Below are positions 1-10,659 of a stretch of DNA of 64,000 nucleotides, one piece after another. The notes under the pieces were generated by a model. It was not told the origin of the DNA, searched no databases, and was given only the letters and a program-made list of their open reading frames with translations. The first letter of the stretch is position 1. Each line of letters opens with the position of its first letter. The translations under genes and the position numbers were made by a program. The stretch spans positions 310,001-374,000 of the forward strand of contig NC_084890.1 in assembly GCF_958979055.1 (NCBI RefSeq), given 5' to 3'. This DNA comes from Alnus glutinosa (Eukaryota; Streptophyta; Magnoliopsida; Fagales; Betulaceae).

Positions 1-326
1 GAGAGGTCAATTGAGAAGCCGATACATTTTAAAAGCTTGGAGAATGGTTCCTCTATGCTTAAAGTGGGGTATTGGGAGAGAGCGGAACGCAAAAAGCTTT
101 GAAGATTGTGAGAAACTGGTATTAGAGTTAAATGCTGATATGTTCAAATCTCTTTATGCTTGGATGGCAGCGTACCATGGTCCTCATTTTACTAATTTTA
201 CTGAATTTCTGTACTTGTGTTCTTTTTCTCCCAAATTAGGGGTGTCTTTTTTATACTTCTTGTGTACTTGAGTTGCGCCCATCTGCGCTTAATGACATTG
301 ATTTAGTTATTATAAGAAAAAACTTC
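1..326 (+). mobile_element. 3' end of a LINE (non-LTR retrotransposon), truncated by the window edge
   Basis: The reading frame ending near 271 has the look of the C-terminal tail of plant LINE polyproteins: an 'ERNAKSFED' stretch, 'SLYAWMAAY' and a terminal 'FLYFLCT' before the stop. It is followed by a short 3' UTR that ends in an A-rich run near 320-326. Directly after the A-run the DNA aligns with the intron of the neighbouring FPS paralogue (compare 330-552 with 6220-6465), so the LINE ends inside an FPS intron. The 5' part lies outside the window. Orientation is opposite to FPS copy A. Family assignment rests on recalled motif patterns, not on a search. Confidence 0.7.
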
Positions 327-552
327 TCAAACAATAAGTCAATATTGCTTTAAGAGACGGTCACAAAAGTCAATGCATGGTGGGACAAGGAGCTAATATG
401 TTCTGTCAAACTTCAAGCACCAGGTAAATGGGGCTAACGCAGGGCAATGTCAAAAAAGACGAAGGATGTAGAAGTCTTCCAAGAATACACTATAACAAAG
501 AGGATCCACTAATGATCCAAGTAATTCGTGCTTTATTTTTGACAAAGATTTA

Positions 553-815
553 GGGCTTGTTTGGTAAGTAATTGGGTTGGGGAATATTTGTGTATTGTAT
601 AGTAAAAAGTGATTGATGTGATATAAAATTTGAGAATGTTTTATAGAAAAGTGAAAAAGTTTTGTTTTGTAGTGGATTTTTTTATTTGAATAATAATAAA
701 AAATTATTGATGTGATATAAAAAGTGTAAAAAAGTTAGAATGTTTTTTCTTTGATATTTTTAAAAGAAGTGAAAAGAAATAGAGGGAGAATGAAAATAGT
801 TTGCCAAACTAGTCC
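553..815. mobile_element. PIF/Harbinger (Tourist-like) MITE with TTA target duplication
   Basis: This 263 bp element lies in an FPS copy A intron about 10 bp from the splice donor at 825. Its ends are inverted repeats: GGGCTTGTTTGGTAA at the left, and the right end reads GGACTAGTTTGGCAA on the other strand (12 of 15 match). It is flanked by TTA at 550-552 and 816-818. The paralogous intron in FPS copy B at about 6450-6472 has a single TTA and no element, which is a natural empty site. It has no coding capacity. A 3 bp TTA duplication with these termini fits the PIF/Harbinger superfamily. Confidence 0.85.
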
Positions 816-825
816 TTATACTCAC

Positions 826-3401
826 CGAAAGGTAAAATGAGTAATAGGCAGTCTTATACTGAACAATGCGGCGGTGACTGCAAGAGATATCAACCAGTTA
901 GGGAGAACATTAGATAAAAGAGGAATCGCAACAGTGATGGAAAGAGTATATTCCTGCTTAATAACACTTACCAAAAAAGAAATTAAAATTAGAAAGGGAC
1001 TCGTACAGTCAACTTACATTGTCTACAGAAAGACAGATGGATCTGTCACTGCACTTACAAGCATCAATTCCTAAAATGAATGCTAAATATTATGATTTTT
1101 TTCACCGATTCGTGCATTGTTTGCTTGTGGAAATCTTTTTTTTTTTGATAAGTAAATGAAATTTTATATAAACCAGGCTTCATGACACCTTTGCTGAAGC
1201 AGAAATTTGTGTGCATTGTCTGGGTAGCTTAGGAGTTGCATATGGGTTGGTCATTTATCTTAAGCACAAAGGTCCAGAGACATTATTTAAATTTATGTGC
1301 ATTGTCTGGATAGCTTAGGAGTTGCATATGGGTTGGTCATTTATCTTAAGCACAAAGGTCCAGAGACATTATTTTCTTGGCATAGATCCTTTACAATTTC
1401 TACTCACACTGACAGATTGTATTTGGACAGATCTTTCGCTCCTTCAAGTGTAGTAATCAAATCTATCATCTGTCCTGAAGCGGTCTGGAACTCCACCTAT
1501 GCAAAGCACAAGACAAGTGAACTTCTAGCATATAACCGGAACGAAATCTAATTAAGAAAAAGCTGTGCAAGTCAACTACCTCGTTAAACAGATCGACCAG
1601 TTCCACATAGTAAGACTTATCCCTGAAGTGTTTCCTAAGAATCCTGGGGATATGGTTTCGAAGTAGAACCCCATCATTTACTGCAATCATACCAACCTAG
1701 AACAGACAGATTGACCAAGTTAATTTCTTTACTCACAACGAAATCCTCAAAAAATAATTAAAGTAAACCAGAACATTTCACGGTTGGCACAGACATTTGG
1801 CAATCTGAACCAGCAAGGTTGACCACGCCTTGTGTGAGAGTTATCCATAATATCATCCAGAACGAGAAAATACGCCTGGAGCTGCAAAAATTATTATCAC
1901 AAAATCATACTTTAGCATGTAATTTACCTGCAAAATGCTGAAAAATTCAATGAACAAGATTTATCTAAACAAAGAATATATGAATAGGAGTATAGTTTTC
2001 TATTGCCATACCCATTCGATACACCAACCAAGAGCACTAGCAAGGAAAATTTCATCTTCAGTTAATTCCTTTCCTTCTTTCAACAATTTGTAGCTGTCAA
2101 TAACGGACAAGCCCCTGTTCAACTTCCCTGCAAGATAAAGTATAATTGCATAGCTATTTCAGTAAGACACGTTTCTTTAAAAAGTATTTCCTTAAGTCTC
2201 CCCATTTTATTTCCTTTGATGGCTAAAGTTTAAGACAGACTGATACTTCAAATGAAATGCATGGCAGAAAAGTTGCAACAGTTTTAAAGATATCCTCAAT
2301 TCGCACCTCCGGGCACATTGTAGTCCAGCATCTGAAATAGAGAGAATAAACAAGACAGTCAGCAAAACTGCATAATTTTAATAAACAGCTCATATGCACC
2401 CACACTCACACTTAAAGAGAGTGTGAGAGATGTTAATTATGAAGTCATGTAATCTTGTTTAAGACTTAAACAGTAAAATCAGCAATTAGTTATGGAAGAG
2501 GTCATTAAAAACAGGTAACTCTTTATATGCTGGACTCAAATCAATAACTGTGAATATGAATAGCACAATGCTCACTTGTATAAGCATTTGCTGATACTTG
2601 TATATTTTTCACCCTTGATATGAAGTGAATTTGCAAATTTTCAATGGGAACATCTTGGTCTATTTGCTATAATCACCACTTTCAGAACATCTTGTGTACG
2701 GATTTAACAACCAGAATAAAAGTATGAAAAAAAGATTTCTCTTGAGAGAGGAGCTCCAAGAGAAAACAAGAAAAATCCCGTCTTATCAAATATCAATGTG
2801 GAAAACGATACAAAACCCAGAATTTCCCTTCTCATTCGTGGGCAAATTGGAATAAAACTAGCTCTCCTGTTTCGCAGTTTCCAGTGTTATTGTTATTATT
2901 TATGTGAGATCAAATCTAAAACCTGTAATTCTTCGTACATGAATTTTACCATCCACATTTTCTATGTTTCCTGTAACTCTTTGACTACATCACCTCAAGT
3001 CAACCTGATCTCTCTCTCTCTCTCTCGGCCAAAAGTCAACCTGATCTCCAAAATTGGTCATTCAACCCTGAATCTTTCTCATTTTAGCTTTACTTGGTTT
3101 TTTGTTTTCAAGCATAAATGCACATAACGTAAAAAGAAGTTCACACAAATCACTAAAATAATGACATCCCAAGAACCAATTTCCGATAAAGCAATCAAAC
3201 TATCAGAGTAAGTGATAAATCCGACAAAAATAGAAACAGAGCTCCGAGAAAGCAAATGAGAAGTAAGAAGGTAATCGAAAAAAGACGTACCCGCTCGACC
3301 CATTGCCGAGAATCATGGGTCCACTCGAAAGCAGGGTCTTCAAGGAGCTCGGATTTCAGGACCGAGTATACATTCAAAAATGTTGACTTCAGATCCGCCA
3401 T
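826..3401 (-). CDS. FPS: Farnesyl diphosphate synthase copy A, partial (exons 1-7 of a plant-type gene)
   Basis: FPS condenses IPP with DMAPP and then GPP to make C15 farnesyl diphosphate for sterols, sesquiterpenes and prenylation, in the cytosol. Visible exons on the minus strand: 3401-3291, 2331-2307, about 2125-2010, about 1885-1797, 1696-1580, 1496-1408 and 877-826. All join in frame with GT-AG boundaries; exon 4 ends in T rather than G before its GT donor. The start is the ATG of [14 protein letters not shown], the usual plant FPS N terminus. The first Asp-rich motif DDIMD is at about residues 93-97, preceded by the aromatic pair Y88-F89 typical of C15-forming enzymes. [16 protein letters not shown] is intact. 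The exons for the second Asp-rich motif and the C terminus are missing: homology to the next intron stops at about 326 against a LINE. The rest may lie to the left of the window, so activity cannot be judged. A CACGTG G-box lies about 430 bp upstream (3831-3836). Confidence 0.88.
1136..1171 (-). mobile_element. Very short LINE 3' tail in an FPS copy A intron
   Basis: A T-run followed by GATAAGTAAATGAAATTTT interrupts a stretch otherwise shared with FPS copy B (at about 6912-6920, where the flanks are contiguous). On the minus strand it reads as a few tens of bases of LINE 3' UTR plus a poly(A) tail, so it looks like an extremely 5'-truncated insertion. The boundaries are approximate. Confidence 0.5.
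1203..1374. repeat. Tandem duplication, two units of 86 bp, in an FPS copy A intron
   Basis: Units at 1203-1288 and 1289-1374 differ at only a few bases; both begin AAATTT and end in CAGAGACATTATT. FPS copy B has only one, shortened, version at about 6955-7000. The duplication therefore arose after the two FPS copies separated. It lies between exons 6 and 7 and does not touch coding sequence. Confidence 0.9.
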
Positions 3402-4943
3402 TGACACCTGCAAAGAGCTTTCACAGAGAGACAGAGAGAGAGAGTTGGAGAATTCAGTGTGTTTTGAACTGAAACGAGAACTGTAAAATGGGGCGACGTG
3501 TTGTATAAATTGCAGGCTTTGCCATTACTTTTTATTAAGGAATATTTTATGTGCCGAATTTAGAAAATGCTTTGGGCTCCACTGGTATGAACCTGTGGAT
3601 GCGCATGAAATATGAATGAAGTTGGGGTCTTTATTCTTTAAGCAACAAAGGGGATTCTTTTACCAATAATATTATAATATGAGGAATAAGGGTAGTGTCG
3701 TAGTTTCCGACATAATTTGAGGTCATAAGTTAAGAAACCAAAGGAAATTCCGAAGTTATTGTAGTCTCTCACAGTCCAACCCATCAATAACCTTGAAGAA
3801 ATCGTTAGTGCCAGCCCGTGACTGGTGTGACACGTGGGTTTAACCGATTGTAGGGTTGCGCACAGAGATTCGCGCGTATTGGTCTTCGACAGTGACACCC
3901 ATGCAACCTCATATTTAACTCTTCTTCATGTGAGCCACGTTGTTGACTCTATCCTATATTTAGCACTTAGCAGACGCTGCTCGGATGGAACTACAATCCG
4001 GTGCATCGGAGCAACGTCCAACCCTAGCCGTTCAAGTGTGAGGCTTCCGGCATCCGATGGTTCAGATTGGTCCTAAAGATGTGATAGTATGACGTGGGAG
4101 TAAGAGCCAACAACCTTGAATACACCCAATTTTATTGGAGTCGCATGAGCTCCGCACGTTTCATTATTCAAAGCCAATGTGGATGCATGACTTTCACGAT
4201 GCTAGTGCGATCCTCGTATAAAAAAAAAAATGGATTTTTTTTTTTTAAATCTCATTTTGGTCAATTAATTATTTTATATATACTAGGTTGATTGCTTAGA
4301 GAAATAATCAAAATTGACATAGGGAAAAAAAAAAAACTATGTTGATTATCAATTTTAATCCTAATTCAGTTTAAAGAGAAACTTTGTTCGCTCTTAATTT
4401 TAATTCTTTCAATTAATTTAAATGAAAACTTTGTCTATTGAAAGTCCGGTACGGGTTTTACTATTCCCTTTTTAGCTGAGGATTGGCAAAGTAGATTTAT
4501 AATTTAAATGAGACCCAAATAGCTTATTTATCATTAAAATTTGCGCAGCTCGCATAAATAAGGTTGTGAGGCCCGCGTATCCTGGGTTACTTAGGGTATG
4601 AAGCCCTACTATTCGAGGTAGGTGGCCTTGCAAGTGCTCTCTCTTGAACTGTTTGAATTTCACTAAAATTCGAACAGCCTAATTGTAGGAGATCTAAATC
4701 CTTAGATTCTATGACTTTTTAGGCATATGAAAGCCTGCAAACAAGAAATGGCTCTTAGTGCATGGATCACACCACAAAGCAGCAGAGGCAAGCTTATATA
4801 AGTTTTTTCAATGAAAAATAAATCAATGGGAGTGATAACAATAACATCATTTACAACAATTTGTTTAAATGGAAATGAGGATAAAAGACTGGGAATATTC
4901 TGCAACTTCCAACCTGCATTCATCCCTGTTCTTGAATATATCT
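3402..4943. other. Intergenic spacer: presumed promoter of FPS copy A and downstream flank of FPS copy B
   Basis: No convincing coding sequence is visible in this 1.5 kb. A perfect CACGTG G-box is at 3831-3836 and a CCACGT core at about 3934. A GA-rich tract (3421-3450) lies just upstream of the FPS A start, typical of plant 5' leaders. The rest is AT-rich with A and T runs. Confidence 0.5.
3831..3836. promoter_or_regulatory. G-box CACGTG upstream of FPS copy A
   Basis: A palindromic CACGTG within GACACGTGGG, about 430 bp upstream of the FPS copy A start codon. bZIP and bHLH factors bind this core in plants. The position is plausible for a promoter element; occupancy is not shown by sequence. 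Confidence 0.4.
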
Positions 4944-6642
4944 CTATTTATGCCTCTTGTGTATTCTACTCAAGAATAAGTTCCACACTGCTTGAACTGC
5001 TTTGCTCGGATGAGCTTCAACAGAGGTTGTCAGCTTCTCGTAGCTCTTGCTCTCGAACTCAGCAAATACTAAATACACCCTATTAATTTGGGATAGGAGA
5101 AAACATAGCCCTAGAGATTAACAATGATAAGCCAATATATATGTCAACAAGCAAAAGTTTCTTCTTCCCTTAAATTAATTTTAAAGGAAATTATGGAATT
5201 TCATGCTCTAGCTATATATTTTTAAGGTACTTTATGATATCAAGCTCAAACCTGAAGATCAAGCTCTTTGTAGAGGGCCTTTACTTTTGTAACCTTGGCA
5301 GGGTCTGGTTTCCCATAGTTGTCCTGAAAACAAACATTATAAATGAGCAAAAAAAAATCCCAATATTGAGGAGGAAATGGAGAAAAAAGTTATAAAGAAA
5401 GTTCCACTCTTACAAATAATACTTTCTTTTGTTCCTCGTTGCTTAACTCCAATGCTTTTACTAGCAACCAAGAGCACTTAAAATCTTCAATATCTGTTCC
5501 TATCTGATAGCAGCAAGGACTCAAGTAAAAACCCAAATTAAAAAAAAAAAAAAAAATGGAACAGAAATTGATTATATATTTGTGTGTGTGGGTGGGTGTT
5601 TATGGTAAATCCACCACACTGGATCTCACCTTGCCAGTTGTTTCAGGATCACCAAAGCAATCCAAATAATCATCCTACAAAAGGAAAAAGAAAAAGAAAA
5701 AAAAAAAAGGCAGATTATTGAAATTGACAAAAGAAGCCCATCTCCTGGACACGCTCTAGATTGACTGATTTAACCCTGCCGCATTGATTCTACAAAATAA
5801 AACAAAAATAAAAAAGCAAATGAATAACATAACATAATTAAGCAAATAAGGCTTTGGTTATTCTTAATTAATGCAGTTCATAAAATTTACGACACTTCAA
5901 CTAAAATAATTGCAATTTATATCAATTAGTTTCCAATACCTATGTCTGCTTCACAATTTACCTGTACTTGAGAGTAGACCCCCATCTCAACTAGAATGTT
6001 TTTAACATCAGTATGTTTTTCCAGATCCTCACCCAACATAAGCAATGCGCACGCAAACTGGGTAGACTCACAGGATTTGAACAGAAAATAGTCAACCAGA
6101 TGACAAACGATTCATTGTCAAAGACAAAAATAAGTTTTAAAGATCAGATGTCATTGTAAGAGAATAATTAATTGATATGGTTACCATGCCGAAATGTAAA
6201 ATGGCATCATCATGTTTTAAAGACTTCTCAAATAATAAGTCAATCTTTCTTTTATGTGGAGGTCACATAACTCAATATGTGGAGGAACAAGGAGCTATAT
6301 ATTACATCAAACTTCAGACTCCGGGTATATGGGGGCGGGGCCACAGGGCAAGGCAGAGATGTAAGCTGACACAATGTCTTTCAAAATACACAACAACAAA
6401 GACAATCCCTATTGAGTATTGATCTAGGTGACTCGTGCCTTAATTGTGATAAAGATTTATACTCACTGGAAGGTAAAATGAGTAATAGGCAGTCTTGTAC
6501 TGTACAATGAGGTGGTAACTGCATGAGGTGTAAACATGTTAGTGCGAACATTAAACATAGAAAATAAATCATTATGGGGATGGAAACAGACTATCTAACT
6601 ACAAATAGCACCAAAACACCTTCTTTCTTTCTTTCTTTCTTT

Positions 6643-6679
<37 letters not shown>

Positions 6680-8780
6680 AAAAGAAGAAGAAGAAGAAGA
6701 AGAAAGAAAGAAAAGGGAAGAAGATGAAAGTTTAAAATCAGAATTCAAGCCATGCACACTTCCAACTTTTCCCTTAGTCAAGGAGATGCAATTATGTTAT
6801 GTTGTCTTAAGCAGGACAGATGGAACTATCTCCGAACTAACTAGCATCAATTCCTAAAATGAATTTGTCAATATCACGATTTTTCCTCGGGCTCATGTGC
6901 TGTTTTCTTGTGGAAATCTAAACCAAGCTTAATGACTCCCTTGCAGATCCAGAAATTTGTGTGAATGGTCTGCGTAGCTTAGGAATTGCAGAGACATTAT
7001 TTTCTTGGCATAGATTTTCCATTAGTTTTACTCACACTGGCAAAGTGTATTTGGACAGATCTTTTTCTCCTTCAAGTGTAGTAACCAAATCTATTATCTC
7101 TCCTGAGGCTGTCTGAAACTCCACCTACATAAAGCATAAGATGAGTAAACTTTTAGCATACATCTAAATTAGAACTAATTAAGCAAACACTGTGCAAGTC
7201 AATCACCTCGTTAAATAGATCAAGCAGATCTACATAGTAAGGTTTATCCCTGAAGTGTTTCCTAAGAATCCTCGGGATATGGTTACGAAGTAGAACCCCA
7301 TCATTTACTGCAATCATACCAACCGATCCACCTAGTTAATTGCTTTATGTACAATGACAACACCAATTTTTTTTTTAAAAAAAAATGAATATTGTTCACT
7401 ATTAGCACAAACCTTTGGCACTCTGAACCGGCAAGGTTGACCACGTCTTGTGTGTGAGTTATCCATAATGTCATCGAGAACAAGAGAACATGCCTGTAGC
7501 TGCATACATCATTATCACAAAATCATTCGTTAGTATGTAATTTATCTGTATGCCGAAACATTTAGTGAACAAGATTTATCCACATAAACAATCTTTGAAT
7601 ACGAGAGGTTTTAAAATGCCATACCCATTCGATACACCACCCAAGAGCACTAGCAAGGAAAATTTCGTCTTCAGTCAACTCCATTCCTTCTTTCAACAAT
7701 TTGTAGCTCTCCATAAAGGCCAAACCCCTGCTCAAATTTCCTGCAAGATAAATACAATCCACAGTTATTTCAGTAAGACACGTTTCTTCAAAAAGTTCTG
7801 CCTTACTCATTACACCCATTTCATTTCATTTCCTTTGATGGCTTATGTTCAAGACAGCTGACAGCATGATACTTCAAATAAAATACATAGCAAAAAGGCT
7901 GCTCAATAAATTTACAGATATGCTCAATGCAAACCTCCAGGCACATTGTAATCCAGCATCTGAAATAGAGAGAATAAACAAGACAGTCAGGAAACCAACG
8001 ATAAGCCTCATTAATATAAGGAATGACTATACACTCACCCTTGGAGAGAGAGATTTTAATTATGAAGTTACGAACTTAGATCTAACTATAAACCAGTTTG
8101 CATCAAAATCAATGGTTATAGAACCCCATAGAAGTTTTTAAAGAGGTCATTAAGATTTGGAAGTGTAACTCTTTAAATGTGGACAAAATCAATAACTGTG
8201 AATATGCACGGGCAGCACGGCGCAATGCTCGATTGTATAAGCATTTGCTGGAACGCTTCTGTATCGTTTCGCCCTCGATATGAGTTGAATTTGTTTTGAC
8301 TGGAGGCTGGAGCACATCTTGGTCTATGAGCTATATCACCACCTTCAGAGCACACTGTGTGGATTTAACAACCGTAATAACAGTATGAAGAAAGGATTTT
8401 TAGTGAGAGAGGAGCTCTTAGAGAAAAACCGTCTTATCAATGTGGAGAACTAAACAAACCCCAGGATTTGCCTTTCCAATGGTGGGTGAACTGGAACTAA
8501 GACTAGTTCTCCCACAACTAAATACGACTTTCCCATTTCACAGTTTCCCGAGTTATTATGCGAGGCCAAATCTAAAATATTTAATTCTAAGTACTATGAA
8601 TAATACCAGCTATGTTCTGGAAAGCAACTGATGAGAATGAAGAAGGAAGGTGAGGTGGAAAAGACGTACCCACTCGACCCATTGTCGAGAATCATCGGTC
8701 CACTCGAAAGCAGAGTCTTCAAGGAGCTCCGATTTCAGGACGGAGTATACCTTCAGAAATGTTGACTTCAGATCCGCCAT
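4944..8780 (-). pseudogene. FPS: Farnesyl diphosphate synthase copy B, full-length but frame-broken
   Basis: A tandem paralogue of copy A with recognisable exons across the full enzyme: 8780-8670, 7959-7935, 7740-7625, 7499-7413, about 7315-7207, about 7125-7040, about 6515-6468, about 6072-5962, about 5676-5631, about 5514-5414, about 5325-5252 and a last exon ending at the TAG at 4944-4946. Both Asp-rich motifs survive (DDIMD, DDYLD). Lesions seen: an 8 bp insertion between the AG acceptor and the usual first base of exon 5 (about 7317-7324) that shifts the frame to an early stop, and a 7 bp insertion resembling a TATTTAG duplication in the last exon (about 5062-5070) that shifts the C-terminal 40 or so codons. 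Substitutions include YF to CS just before DDIMD, CWF to CRF, and HRR to YHL ahead of IVQYKT. I read it as a decaying copy. A LINE inserted about 110 bp upstream may have split its promoter. Confidence 0.85.
6612..6716. repeat. Simple repeats: (TTTC)n, poly(A) and (GAA)n
   Basis: Between two exons of FPS copy B there is a run of TTTC units, a long A tract, then GAA and GAAA units. It is low-complexity DNA; the reading frames it opens encode only Phe, Ser and Lys runs and are not genes. Confidence 0.9.
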
Positions 8781-8901
8781 TGGCACCCACAAGTAAGAGC
8801 TTTCAGAGAGACAGACAGGCAGATTCAGAATTAACGTTCTAATCAGCATTCTTGTCTGCGTGGCATACTCTTGTCTACGCCATTGGCACCCACGAGTTGT
8901 T

Positions 8902-9447
8902 TTTTTTTTTTTTTTTTTTTGAAGAGATCTTGTATTAATAGCAAGAAAATCACAAATACATCTCAGACAATACAAGTTCCGACAGAAACGAAGGGAAGGA
9001 ACCAAACCAAACTTGGTTCTGCAGATGGGAGACCGCCAGTTTAGCTAAGGAGTGGGCTACCTTATTCCCATCTCTTCCAACGTGCTTAACAGACCACCGA
9101 TCAAAGTTCTTCAGCATAAGATGAGTCTCACCTATCAAGTTACTGACTATACCCTCATCATTGTCGACTCGGTTCAGAGCATTCACGACCCCTACAGCAT
9201 CTCCCTCTAAAATCACCGACCTTAACCCCAGAAACATCCCAAACTCTGCACACAATTTGGCACCTAAAGCCTCTGCCACCAGAGGGTCCGAAATATTACG
9301 GTAAAAAGAACACTTGGCCGCTATCACCTTTCCATCAGAATCTCGGGGGACAATCCCCACTCCTATCCACTTCTGATCTCTATCCAGGGCAGCATCCCGG
9401 TTCAACTTGAAAAAACCCTGAGTCTCACCTATCAAGTTACTGACTAT
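8902..9447 (-). mobile_element. 5'-truncated LINE with RNase H domain, poly(A) tail and 14 bp target duplication
   Basis: On the minus strand an open frame of about 170 codons reads as the RNase H-like C-terminal domain of a plant LINE: FFKLNRDAALDRDQKWIGVG, then a VAEALGAKLCAEFG helix, ILEGDAVGVVNALN, and [19 protein letters not shown]. It is followed by a 3' UTR and a poly(A) tail (T-run at 8902-8921). The target duplication ACCCACGAGTTGTT is present at 8888-8901 and 9448-9461. The 5' end carries an extra copy of about 29 bp from inside the element (9420-9448 repeats 9124-9152), so the first residues (GIVSNLIGET) are duplicated. It lies just upstream of FPS copy B in the same orientation. 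It is a dead copy: only the C-terminal domain is present. Confidence 0.88.
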
Positions 9448-9461
9448 ACCCACGAGTTGTT

Positions 9462-10231
9462 GACGTGGCATTGTTCACCTAAGCTTATATTTTTAATTTT
9501 AAAGAAAAATGTTTGGTTTTCAATTTTTTAATTTTTTTTTTTGTCTATTCGGTATATAAAAAAAAAAAAAAAAAGACAAAAAATTTCTATAAACTGGTTT
9601 ATATGAAATTTTATACAACTCATATATAAGATTGACATGTGTCCCTTAGCATGTGAGAAACACGTATTGTTTTAATAGCATATACTTGTCAGTTGTCATA
9701 TGCTTTTTTAATAATATTAATAAATAAACATATGCTTCTCACATATTTAAATGACACATGTTACTTTTAAATGTGAGTTTAGGACAAAAAAATTTTAGAA
9801 ACCGATTTATAAAAATTTATGCCCTAAAAAAAATGGCAAATCCATATGTTAACCAATGGGTTAATTTGTGTCGGTTAGACAATTAGTGGTGGTTCTATTT
9901 GAATTGGGAAGTTGGCCTTTGATGTGAAATTAAGGGCATATTTTTTTGAACAAAAAATATTAAAAAAAAAACATTTGGAGGGAATTCTTTCAAGTTTCAA
10001 TCGCGTGTATTGTGTAGGAATGGCAATGTATGAGGTTAATAATAACTGGTTCAAAGTTGCTTTAATAGAGGGGAATTTGAGATGCAAAAAATGTTTTGAG
10101 GATGTTGCTTGGGTTTGTGAATTTTGAGATAAAAGCAACTATTTTTATTACCTATTTGTGAGTTTAAGAAGGATGAGCTTGTTTGATTAGAAATTGACTG
10201 AGTTTTCATTGAAATCGATCGGTGCCTAACT
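9462..10231. other. Intergenic, AT-rich, no gene seen
   Basis: Contains A/T homopolymers and a weakly palindromic stretch around 9600-9830: two segments related to 'ACATGTG..CTTAGCATGTGAGAA' in opposite orientation, possibly an old MITE. Short open frames here have no recognisable domains or splice context. Confidence 0.5.
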
Positions 10232-10659
10232 TGTAAGATTTTATCTCCATATATGGCCTATATGCCACATAAGGAAGCATTTATTAATAATTTAATAAAT
10301 GAATAGTATTTACGGTATTACGGTTAGGTAATTTAATTAATTTAGATTACCGTAATAGAATCGATTAATTGATTTAAAATCAATTAATAATATTGTTTCC
10401 TTGATGGGAGGAACAATACGGTACTTACCATATTTGAGGGTCCCTGACCTAGCCTATAAATAAACAGCCTGTGTACACCATCAGTACGGTAATACGGTGA
10501 TAGGCATAGGTTAGAAGATCCCTCAAATAATATTTTCTTGTTCTTCAGATGGATCGTGGAAACGCTTGAGCAAATATGGCTAGAGGTAAGCCTGAATCCT
10601 ATTTTATTCGTTTTCCGCTGTGCATGTTAGATTAAGTAATATGTTGATTATTTCTAACA
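10232..10659 (+). mobile_element. Solo LTR of a Copia-type retrotransposon
   Basis: A 428 bp sequence begins TGTAAGA and ends TCTAACA, giving the TG...CA inverted termini of an LTR. It is flanked by the 5 bp direct repeat TAACT at 10227-10231 and 10660-10664. Inside is a TATA-like CCTATAAATAAAC near 10453-10465 and a 3' portion of the type common in plant Copia LTRs (GTTTTCCGCTGTGCATG near 10610). No internal coding sequence or second LTR is adjacent, which fits recombination between two LTRs of a former full element. Confidence 0.85.

Noticed and set aside
3834-4076. Open frame of 80 codons upstream of FPS copy A
   Set aside because: It overlaps the presumed promoter, has no family resemblance, and there is no paralogous counterpart upstream of FPS copy B.
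7550-8141. Plus-strand open frames across FPS copy B exons 2 and 3
   Set aside because: They are antisense shadows of the FPS coding frame on the minus strand.
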